Assembly: GCA_045579745.1 (NCBI GenBank)
Contig: JAZNMQ010000048.1
Location: forward strand, 1 to 12,139
DNA length: 12,139 nucleotides
Source of the DNA: Flemingiibacterium sp045579745
GTDB taxonomy: Bacteria; Bacillota; Clostridia; Oscillospirales; CAG-272
Reading direction: 5' to 3'
The number at the start of each line of letters is the position of its first letter. The stretch's first letter is position 1. The notes under the pieces were generated by a model. It worked only from the letters and a program-made list of their open reading frames with translations. It was not told the origin of the DNA and searched no databases. The position numbers and the translations under genes are program-made. Positions 1 through 5,423 of this stretch are shown piece by piece.

Positions 1-2
1 GC

Positions 3-35
3 TTGAGCGGCATTAAGAGCACCTTGGGTGCATAA
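3..35 (+). CDS. possible 3' end of an upstream gene (partial)
   Basis: Frame 3 is open from the window edge and ends at a TAA at 33-35, giving a tail that reads LSGIKSTLGA. Only about ten codons are visible, so no family can be named. The one supporting detail is that the stop codon runs straight into an imperfect palindrome that could terminate transcription. The open stretch is short enough to be chance. Confidence 0.2.
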   Translation: MSGIKSTLGA

Positions 36-58
36 TTAGGAATTCCCAATTACATTTT
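33..58 (+). terminator. weak terminator-like palindrome
   Basis: TAATT at 33-37 pairs with AATTA at 48-52. The stem continues, after one A/C mismatch, with GG/CC around an AATT loop. It is followed by CATTTT. The stem is AT-rich and the T-run is only four long, so this is a weak candidate for ending transcription of the gene to the left. Confidence 0.3.
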
Positions 59-85
59 GTGTTACCCCTGATATTCGGCATATCG

Positions 86-316
86 AAGCCTCCCTCCGAG
101 AGGGAGGTGGCACGCGACAGGGGGTTCCCCGAAGCGAATGAAATGAGCTTTGGGGGTTCGCAGCAGGGGTTCCCCGAAGCGAATGGAATGAGCTTTGGGG
201 GTTCGCTGCAGAGCGTGACGGAAGGAGCCTGCGTAACGATACGATTCAGCTGAATTTTCCGTATACGCGCTCTCCCTCAGTCGCCAAAGGCGACAGCTCC
301 CTCCCGGAGGGAGCCT
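86..316. mobile_element. MITE-like palindromic repeat element with degenerate inverted ends
   Basis: The left end (from about 87) carries the hairpin CCTCCCTC-CGA-GAGGGAGG followed by TGGCACGCGACAG. The right end, read on the other strand, gives GCTCCCTCC hairpin GGAGGGAGC followed by TGTCGCC and GGCGA. The two ends are therefore imperfect inverted copies of one design. The right end holds two adjacent hairpins: TCGCC-AAA-GGCGA at 281-293 and a 9-bp GC-rich stem at 296-314. A 12-bp palindrome, ATTCAGCTGAAT, lies near the middle (244-255). No credible coding capacity is present; the in-frame peptide across it is an artefact of the repeat. From general familiarity, related sequences are dispersed in Ruminococcaceae genomes. 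No clear target-site duplication is visible, so mobility is inferred from the end structure only. Confidence 0.6.
121..210. repeat. 45-bp tandem duplication (2 copies)
   Basis: Positions 121-165 and 166-210 are two adjacent 45-bp units, each beginning GGGGTTCCCCGAAGCGAATG. They differ at only two positions: 141 A versus 186 G, and 162 A versus 207 T. Each unit begins with the small palindrome GGGGTTCCCC and contains GCTTTGGGGGTTCG. The array sits inside the palindromic element, so copy number may vary between strains. Confidence 0.9.
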
Positions 317-381
317 AATAAAAGGCGATATTTGTCCGTGAACACCTTGTCAAATTGGGACATTACGAAAGGACTTTTAAA

Positions 382-1038
382 ATGGTACATTCATTCAAAT
401 TCGGCGGTCAGCGTATCGCATACGACAGCGTGAGCGGCGCGGTTATTCCGCTTTCCGAGCTTGCGTTCAAAATGCTCGATTATATTGAGCTTCCGATGCC
501 AAAGGATTGCCCGTCGGCACTTCGCTATGACCTTGCGAAATTTGACAGCGCGGCAATCAGCGATACATATGACCAGATGTACGCGCTATACAAGGAGGGC
601 AAGCTGTTTGCGGATACCGAAGCCGAGCCATCCGATATGCAAAACGGTGCGGCATTGGCAGTCGGCGACAAGCTCATCACCCATGACACTCCGAATCTTC
701 TCGAAATCGCGAAAAAGCTTGCCGATGACGGTGAGGACACTTCGCTTTCGGTCGTTTCGGCTGTCGACGACAAATCGGCTATCACAGATGATGACCTCGC
801 TATCATTCTGAAAGAAATGGAAAAGCTCTCAAAGGAGCAGAAAAAGCGCAATCGCGGAGAGGGCGGCAAGCCGTTCTGCGCATTTAAGGAAATCAATGCT
901 GTCGCGAAAAGCGATGCGGTATGCGTCGGCTGTTGGGCAAGAAAGCTCTGCGCGCTTAATGCTCCCCACGGAGTAAAGTGCGAGCTTGAAAGAAAGCGCA
1001 TCGAATGCGTTATGATGGTTACCACAGCAAGCGAGTAA
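382..1038 (+). CDS. SCIFF-maturase-like protein lacking the radical SAM core (218 aa)
   Basis: Start chosen at ATG 382 because GAAAGGA (367-373) lies 8 nt upstream; an in-frame TTG at 355 has no such site. Residues 1-78 (MVHSFKF, VSGAVIPL, YKEGKLFAD) resemble the N-terminal peptide-recognition-like region of SCIFF ranthipeptide maturases. The C-terminus has C181-x2-C184-W-A-R-x2-C190-x9-C200-ELERKRIE-C209, matching the end of their SPASM domain (CxxCWA, CELERKRIEC). Residues about 122-160 (SVVSAV, ITDDDLA, KEMEKLSKEQKKR) recall the segment just after the radical SAM barrel. No CxxxCxxC motif exists anywhere, and full maturases are about 450 aa. The SPASM cysteine expected four residues after C190 is Ala194. 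The protein is therefore either a reduced, non-catalytic relative (a binding or accessory protein) or a decaying gene that kept its frame. No SCIFF precursor peptide is visible nearby. The family assignment is from memory of the motifs. Confidence 0.7.
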   Translation: MVHSFKFGGQRIAYDSVSGAVIPLSELAFKMLDYIELPMPKDCPSALRYDLAKFDSAAISDTYDQMYALYKEGKLFADTEAEPSDMQNGAALAVGDKLITHDTPNLLEIAKKLADDGEDTSLSVVSAVDDKSAITDDDLAIILKEMEKLSKEQKKRNRGEGGKPFCAFKEINAVAKSDAVCVGCWARKLCALNAPHGVKCELERKRIECVMMVTTASE

Positions 1039-1048
1039 TAGGTAATTC

Positions 1049-1087
1049 AGGCTGTCGCACCGCGCAAAGGCGCATTTGCGGCAGCCT
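1049..1087 (+). terminator. stem-loop after the SCIFF-like gene
   Basis: AGGCTGTCGCA (1049-1059) pairs with TGCGGCAGCCT (1077-1087) over 11 bp with one G-U wobble. A nested GCGC-AAAG-GCGC stem forms in the loop. It begins 11 nt after the stop codon at 1038. There is no T-run directly after it (CATTCTATG), so it could be an imperfect terminator or an mRNA 3'-end stabiliser. Confidence 0.45.
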
Positions 1088-1145
1088 CATTCTATGCTGA
1101 ATAAAATGCGCACTTTTTAGCAATAATTTCTAAGTAGGCAAACAC

Positions 1146-1285
1146 GGAGGTGTAACGTGAAAAATACATTTTTCACGCAATGTTTTGTGACTTATCGCTG
1201 CTTTCCAGCAGCGATTTTGCTAGCGCAAACCAGTCCCAAACCCACAGAAAGGAAACTTTCGCTGCGCGAAAGTCATGTTTATTAA
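1146..1285 (+). CDS. candidate 42-codon leader peptide ahead of the rhomboid-like gene
   Basis: GGAGG at 1146-1150 is the best Shine-Dalgarno site in the region. A GTG at 1157 lies 6 nt downstream of it and opens 42 codons (reads MKNTFFTQCFVTYRC... ending ESHVY). The frame stops with TAA at 1283-1285, overlapping the ATG at 1275 and ending one base before the in-frame ATG at 1287. That arrangement would allow translational coupling. Against it, the whole frame runs through a hairpin-repeat cluster, so the amino-acid sequence may be meaningless and the ribosome site may be a relic of the downstream gene. The coordinates include the ribosome site; coding is 1157-1285. No known family recognised. 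Confidence 0.25.
1156..1273. repeat. cluster of four perfect hairpins in the 5' leader
   Basis: Four stem-loops follow one another: CGTGAAAAA/TTTTTCACG (1156-1177), ATCGCTGCT-TTCC-AGCAGCGAT (1194-1215), TTTGC-TAGC-GCAAA (1216-1229) and ACTTTCGC-TGC-GCGAAAGT (1255-1273). The last lies between a second Shine-Dalgarno-like AGAAAGGA (1246-1253) and the ATG at 1275. Stems this regular without sequence similarity between them suggest an inserted palindromic repeat element or a structured leader RNA. No terminal inverted repeat or target duplication could be assigned. Confidence 0.6.
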
Positions 1286-1943
1286 TATGTTATACCGTCA
1301 AAAATGGCTTGACAGACTTGAGCGAAGATTCGGCAAGCTCTCCATACACAATTTGATGTTGATAATCGTCGGAGCGATGGCTATCGTCTTTTTAATGAAC
1401 AGAATGCTCATGCCCGCAATCGGTGTCAGCCTTACCGAAACGCTCGGCTTCAACCGCGCTGCGATACTTAACGGACAAGTTTGGCGAGTATTCACATTTC
1501 TCTTTCTTCCGCCAAGCTACAGCCTGTTTTTTATAATCTTCTCGCTGTATCTTTATTATATTGTCGGAACCGCACTCGAAAATCAGTGGGGAGCCTTCGG
1601 ATTCACCGCGTATTATATAATAGGCGCGCTCGGTGCGATAATCTCGGGCTTTATAACGGGCTATGCGACAAACGAATATTTGAATTTATCGCTCTTTTTC
1701 GCATTCGCGATGCTTTTCCCGAACTTTGAAATTCTGCTCTTTTTCTTTATTCCGATCAAGATGAAATGGCTCGCGCTTATTGACGCTATCGGCTTCATCA
1801 TTTTGTTCGTGCTCGAATCGTGGAGCGGCAGGCTTGCAATATTGATCGCGGTGATCAATGTTTTCATCTTCTTTACGCCGAATTTTATCGACTATGTAAG
1901 GAGCCTTTACCGCAGATGGAAATGGAAACAAAATTTTAAATAA
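1275..1943 (+). CDS. rhomboid-fold membrane protein without protease residues (222 aa)
   Basis: A six-segment integral membrane protein. Hydrophobic stretches lie near residues 27-43, 74-98, 108-130, 136-150, 152-182 (probably two with the short IPIKMKW loop) and 187-201, with a basic C-terminal tail (YRRWKWKQNFK). Rhomboid hallmarks are the GQVWRVFTFLF loop (67-77), GTALENQWG (98-106), and the FPN...FFFIPIKMKWLAL block (148-168). The catalytic GxSG is absent: the fourth segment reads NEYLNLSLFFAFAM. The sixth segment (LAILIAVINVFIFF) has no histidine. It is therefore probably a pseudoprotease of the derlin/iRhom-like kind, with a role in binding membrane clients rather than cleaving them; this is inference. 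ATG 1275 and ATG 1287 are both plausible starts: the first follows a hairpin that separates it from AGAAAGGA, and the second follows the stop of the small frame by one base. The N-terminal KWLDRLERRFGK looks like a normal family start. Confidence 0.82.
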   Translation: MFINMLYRQKWLDRLERRFGKLSIHNLMLIIVGAMAIVFLMNRMLMPAIGVSLTETLGFNRAAILNGQVWRVFTFLFLPPSYSLFFIIFSLYLYYIVGTALENQWGAFGFTAYYIIGALGAIISGFITGYATNEYLNLSLFFAFAMLFPNFEILLFFFIPIKMKWLALIDAIGFIILFVLESWSGRLAILIAVINVFIFFTPNFIDYVRSLYRRWKWKQNFK

Positions 1944-2146
1944 AATCGACAATCTACAACATGAAATTTCAGGCGTGAAGCAAGTTTTTTGTTATCCCTT
2001 TTAACTTATTGTGTTGCTTTAAGCATATTCAAAATCCATCCATCGAAATGCACAATGAAATGTCTCACAGTGCGATTTAAGGCAAATACTGTTAAACCGC
2101 TTAAAATCGCCTGAACCACAAGTCGGTTATAACGGCAAGACATAAC

Positions 2147-2172
2147 AAAAGCGGGGGGGTGCCTCCGCTTTA
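2147..2172 (-). terminator. terminator of the minus-strand metallopeptidase-like gene
   Basis: Read on the minus strand, AAAGCGG and CCGCTTT form a 7-bp stem that can extend by GGC/CCC pairs, and it is followed by TTTTGTT. It lies about 45 nt past the stop codon at 2218. The plus-strand side has only a short T-run, so it works best for the minus strand. The remainder of 1944-2217 shows no gene I can support. Confidence 0.5.
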
Positions 2173-2217
2173 TCTGTTTGACATATTGGAGTTTGCCGAC
2201 AGCTTCAAAAGTTATCA

Positions 2218-3123
2218 TCAAAGCTCAAAATTCTTCATAGCATCTATATAAAAATCTTCAAAGAGTAATTCCGTTTGCTCAAATTCCTTTAACAACTCCA
2301 CAAATTTCTCAATGTAAATAAAAGACTCTTTTTGGCGCTGATACTCTGCTGTAATATCAAAGTCGGGGAATAATCGCTGATTTTGCTCCATGAAACGTAT
2401 CGCAAATGCTCTTACCCAGTATTCATTCATTACAGCATAATCAACATTGTATGCATGTAACATATTCTTATGCCTCTTAAAAAATGTGTCTATATTCTTT
2501 AAGAGGCATTTATGTGCTTCAACAGTTGGATTTACAAAACAATGCGCATATTCATGCGCTATTCCTTTTGCAAAAAGATCAAATTCCCATCTGGGCTTTT
2601 GATTATCATCGTAATAAGGCATACACTTAACTGTATAAGATACATTGCGAATGTTGAAGCCATAATTTCCTGCTATGGGACAAATGATCAACTTAAATTC
2701 TTCAGGTTTTTGCCTGAAATATTGTTCTATGTAAGCAATCAAAAAATCAAAATTGCATTGTTTTATATTGTCCAATATCCATTCATAGTAGTCCGATTGA
2801 TTGAGATAAAAAGTGTGAAAATCGGCATCGACAATAAATTCTTTCACGCTGATTGCCCACTCGTACAGGTCATGTTTTTCTTCCATCGCAATCTGCTCAA
2901 GTGATAATATGGCACGCAGCGGTTTTATATGAATGAAATTATTTTTGTCAATAAGTTTTTTTGTCATAATAACGGCTTTATGATTTTTATACCGGTGAAA
3001 AAACGCCGAGATAGCCTCGCTATAGATTTTATTATGTACATTCTGTATTACCCTTTCTTGTCTGTCTGACAAATACAGCAATACCTGAACAAGTTCTATT
3101 TGTTCACTTACGATAGGCATCAT
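2218..3123 (-). CDS. HExxH zincin-like protein, DUF4932-like (301 aa)
   Basis: No signal peptide or membrane segment is seen, so it is probably cytoplasmic. The centre holds H190-EYA-H194 followed by CFVNP (195-199), the HEfxHsFVNP block I associate with DUF4932 proteins. Upstream segments such as FIVDADFHTFYLNQSDYYEWIL (96-117) and GNYGFNI (152-158) fit the same family. E234 in MNEYWVRAFAIR is a good candidate third metal ligand, as in gluzincins. The start at 3123 is supported by AGGAGG (3132-3137) 8 nt upstream; the next codon is also ATG. The gene is strikingly AT-rich compared with uvrB, uvrA and the other neighbours. It stands alone on the minus strand with its own promoter and terminator, which suggests recent acquisition. 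Substrate and function are unknown. The HExxH motif is seen directly; the family name is from memory. Confidence 0.82.
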   Translation of the reverse strand: MMPIVSEQIELVQVLLYLSDRQERVIQNVHNKIYSEAISAFFHRYKNHKAVIMTKKLIDKNNFIHIKPLRAILSLEQIAMEEKHDLYEWAISVKEFIVDADFHTFYLNQSDYYEWILDNIKQCNFDFLIAYIEQYFRQKPEEFKLIICPIAGNYGFNIRNVSYTVKCMPYYDDNQKPRWEFDLFAKGIAHEYAHCFVNPTVEAHKCLLKNIDTFFKRHKNMLHAYNVDYAVMNEYWVRAFAIRFMEQNQRLFPDFDITAEYQRQKESFIYIEKFVELLKEFEQTELLFEDFYIDAMKNFEL

Positions 3124-3210
3124 TTTCTTTTCCTCCTATAAGTGATTTTATATATTTCCCTTTTCGTGAAAATTAGATGTGTAATTTTTCAAAAAGCTCC
3201 TTCTAAATCT

Positions 3211-3239
3211 ATTATACAATATATTCATGAATATTTCAA
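3211..3239 (-). promoter_or_regulatory. near-consensus sigma-A promoter for the metallopeptidase-like gene
   Basis: On the minus strand TTGAAA (3239-3234) and TATAAT (3216-3211) are separated by exactly 17 bp. The -10 lies about 88 nt before the start codon at 3123, leaving a leader of roughly 80 nt. This is the strongest promoter match in the first half of the window. Confidence 0.75.
3221..3234. promoter_or_regulatory. 14-bp palindrome inside the promoter spacer (candidate operator)
   Basis: ATATTCATGAATAT is a perfect 14-bp palindrome filling most of the spacer and touching the -35 hexamer. A dimeric repressor bound here would block RNA polymerase. No regulator gene is visible beside it. 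In AT-rich DNA a chance palindrome of this size is possible. Confidence 0.45.
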
Positions 3240-3296
3240 GGCATAAGCACAATGCGGAATCGCTCGTTGGTGAAATTAACAAAATTAATTTGTCTA

Positions 3297-3324
3297 CCCT
3301 TTAAGTTAAAAGGGATTTTTTGTT
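3297..3324 (+). terminator. small hairpin plus T-run upstream of uvrB
   Basis: CCCTTT (3297-3302) pairs with AAAGGG (3309-3314), followed by ATTTTTTGTTT. An AT-rich inverted repeat, AAATTAA/TTAATTT (3273-3291), lies just before it. On the plus strand it could insulate uvrB from read-through, although no plus-strand gene directly upstream is known. Confidence 0.35.
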
Positions 3325-3331
3325 TCTCGCC

Positions 3332-3360
3332 TTTACTTTTTGCTGTAAATGTGTTATACT
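3332..3360 (+). promoter_or_regulatory. uvrBA promoter
   Basis: TTTACT (3332-3337) and TATACT (3355-3360) are 17 bp apart, with the -10 ending 47 nt before the uvrB start. I see no SOS-type GAAC-N4-GTTC box nearby, so LexA control is not supported by sequence. Confidence 0.55.
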
Positions 3361-3407
3361 GTAGGTATGCATGATCTGCATTTTCAACGCGAAATGGGAG
3401 GAACGAT

Positions 3408-5396
3408 ATGGATAGATTCAAGCTTCACGCGCCGTATAAGCCGACGGGCGATCAGCCTCAGGCTATAGATCTGCTGACTGCCGGAGTTGAAGCAGGCGAG
3501 CGCTGTCAGACTTTACTTGGAGTCACAGGCTCGGGAAAAACCTTTACAATGGCAAATATCATTGCAAATGTGAATCGCCCCACCCTCGTTCTCGCACATA
3601 ATAAAACCCTCGCGGCTCAGCTTTGCTCTGAATTTCGCGAATTTTTCCCCGAAAATGCAGTTGAATATTTCGTTTCCTACTACGATTACTATCAGCCCGA
3701 GGCATACATCCCCGGCAAGGATATTTACATCGAAAAGGACAGCTCGGTAAACGACGAGATTGACATGCTTCGCCACAGCGCAACAAGCTCTCTTTTTGAG
3801 CGGCGCGATGTTATAATCGTTTCATCGGTTTCCTGCATCTATTCGCTCGGCGACCCACGCGAATATCAAAGCCTGCTTATCTCACTTCGCCCGGGAATGG
3901 TTATGGATCGCGACGAGCTCTCAAAACGCCTCATTTCCCTTTCGTACGACCGCAATGATATAAACTTCGTGCGCGACAAATTCCGCGTCCGCGGAGATGT
4001 TGTCGAGATCTTCCCTGCATCAAGCACGGACAAGGCTATACGGGTCGAATTTTTCGGCGATGAGATCGAGCGCTTATCCGAGATAAACACCGTAACGGGT
4101 GAGCTTCTCCGCACGCTCAGCTACGCATCAATCTTCCCTGCGACACACTATGCTGTGTCGGACGACAGACGCGAGGCTGCGCTTCGCGAGATCGAGGACG
4201 AGCTTGTTGAGCGGATTGATTTCTTTCGCAGTCAGAACAAGCTGCTTGAGGCTCAGCGCATCGAGGAGAGAACACGCTACGACCTCGAAATGCTTCGTGA
4301 GATCGGTTTCTGCTCGGGCGTTGAAAACTATTCACGCGTTATGGCAGGCAGAGAGCCGGGCTCAACTCCCTACACTCTGCTCGATTATTTTCCAAAGGAC
4401 TTTTTACTGTTTGTCGATGAATCGCATGTAACGCTTCCGCAGGTCAGAGGCATGAGCGGCGGCGACCGTGCGCGCAAGGCAAATCTGGTCGAATTCGGCT
4501 TCAGACTTCCGTCCGCATTTGATAACCGTCCGTTGTTCTTCGACGAATTTGAATCGAAGATCAATCAGGCGATCTTCGTCAGCGCAACACCGTCCGAATA
4601 CGAAAAGAGCCATTCCTCGCAGGTCGTTGAGCAGATCATCCGCCCGACAGGCCTTCTTGATCCCGAAATTGAGGTACGACCCGTCGAGGGACAGATCGAC
4701 GACATAATCGGCGAAATACACGCTCGCACCGAACGAGGTGAGCGAGTGCTTATCACGACTCTCACCAAAAAGATGGCTGAGAATCTGACAGAATACCTCG
4801 AAATGAATCTTATCAAGGTCAAATACATTCACCACAAGGTCGAAACGATGGAGCGAAGCGAAATAATCCGCGATCTGCGCCTCGGAATCTTCGATGTGCT
4901 TGTCGGAATAAACCTGCTTCGAGAGGGTCTTGATATTCCCGAGGTTTCTATGGTCGCGATACTTGATGCGGACAAGGAGGGCTTTCTTCGCTCCGAAACC
5001 TCGCTCATACAGACAATCGGCCGTGCCGCGCGCAACTCCGACGGCAAGGTTATTATGTACGCAGACAGCATCACTCCCTCAATGAGAGCGGCTATCGACG
5101 AAACCAACCGCCGCCGCAAGCTTCAAATGGAATATAACGAAGCGAGGGGTATTACTCCGCAGACAATAAAAAAGAGTGTGCGCGAGCTTATCGAGATCGG
5201 CAAAAAGGAAGCCGAAAAGGCTCCCGAGAGGAAGCTGCGTGATATGCTCGGGGCACAGAAAAAGCTGTCAGCCGACGATAAGGCAAAGCTTATTGAGGAA
5301 TTGACTGCCGAAATGAAGGCTGCGGCAAAGAAGCTCGAATTTGAGCGTGCCGCATATCTGCGCGACAAGATCAAGAATTTGCAAACAACTATTTAG
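3408..5396 (+). CDS. uvrB: UvrB, excision nuclease ABC subunit B (662 aa)
   Basis: UvrB receives damaged DNA from UvrA, opens the helix with its beta-hairpin and recruits UvrC for the two incisions of nucleotide excision repair in the cytoplasm. Seen in order: GDQPQAI (14-20), Walker A GVTGSGKT (38-45), the tyrosine-rich beta-hairpin YYDYYQPEAYIP (91-102), the DESH Walker B box at 337-340, GINLLREGLDIPEVSMVAILDADKEGFLRS in the second helicase domain, QTIGRAARN (motif VI), and a C-terminal UVR coiled-coil motif ending KLEFERAAYLRDKIKNL that binds UvrA/UvrC. Length is normal for the family. GGGAGGA (3396-3402) sits 5 nt before ATG 3408. uvrA follows after 27 nt, so the two are surely cotranscribed. 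Confidence 0.98.
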   Translation: MDRFKLHAPYKPTGDQPQAIDLLTAGVEAGERCQTLLGVTGSGKTFTMANIIANVNRPTLVLAHNKTLAAQLCSEFREFFPENAVEYFVSYYDYYQPEAYIPGKDIYIEKDSSVNDEIDMLRHSATSSLFERRDVIIVSSVSCIYSLGDPREYQSLLISLRPGMVMDRDELSKRLISLSYDRNDINFVRDKFRVRGDVVEIFPASSTDKAIRVEFFGDEIERLSEINTVTGELLRTLSYASIFPATHYAVSDDRREAALREIEDELVERIDFFRSQNKLLEAQRIEERTRYDLEMLREIGFCSGVENYSRVMAGREPGSTPYTLLDYFPKDFLLFVDESHVTLPQVRGMSGGDRARKANLVEFGFRLPSAFDNRPLFFDEFESKINQAIFVSATPSEYEKSHSSQVVEQIIRPTGLLDPEIEVRPVEGQIDDIIGEIHARTERGERVLITTLTKKMAENLTEYLEMNLIKVKYIHHKVETMERSEIIRDLRLGIFDVLVGINLLREGLDIPEVSMVAILDADKEGFLRSETSLIQTIGRAARNSDGKVIMYADSITPSMRAAIDETNRRRKLQMEYNEARGITPQTIKKSVRELIEIGKKEAEKAPERKLRDMLGAQKKLSADDKAKLIEELTAEMKAAAKKLEFERAAYLRDKIKNLQTTI

Positions 5397-5423
5397 ATAA
5401 ATATCTGAAAGGATAAAATCATA

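Noticed and set aside
59..253. 64-codon open frame (PEANEMSFGGS repeats)
   Set aside because: It lies wholly within the palindromic element and its 45-bp duplication; the peptide repeat simply mirrors the DNA repeat and there is no ribosome site.
525..1025. 166-codon minus-strand frame opposite the SCIFF-like gene
   Set aside because: Serine-rich antisense shadow of a coding region with no ribosome site; the plus-strand frame has recognisable motifs.
355..1038. SCIFF precursor peptide next to the maturase-like gene
   Set aside because: No short frame with the expected cluster of about six cysteines was found on either strand in the flanking 1-354 or 1039-1274 regions.
2006..2221. 70-71 codon minus-strand frame starting in a TGATG overlap with the metallopeptidase-like gene
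   Set aside because: The overlap hints at coupling, but there is no clear ribosome site, no recognisable family, and a terminator-like hairpin (2147-2172) falls inside it.
3150..3205. Short TTG-started leader frame (14 codons) in the metallopeptidase-like 5' leader behind AAGGAG
   Set aside because: Spacing to the TTG is short, the peptide has no regulatory-codon pattern, and AT-rich DNA gives such frames often.
3240..3407. LexA/SOS box ahead of uvrB
   Set aside because: No GAAC-N4-GTTC-type palindrome was found on either strand.
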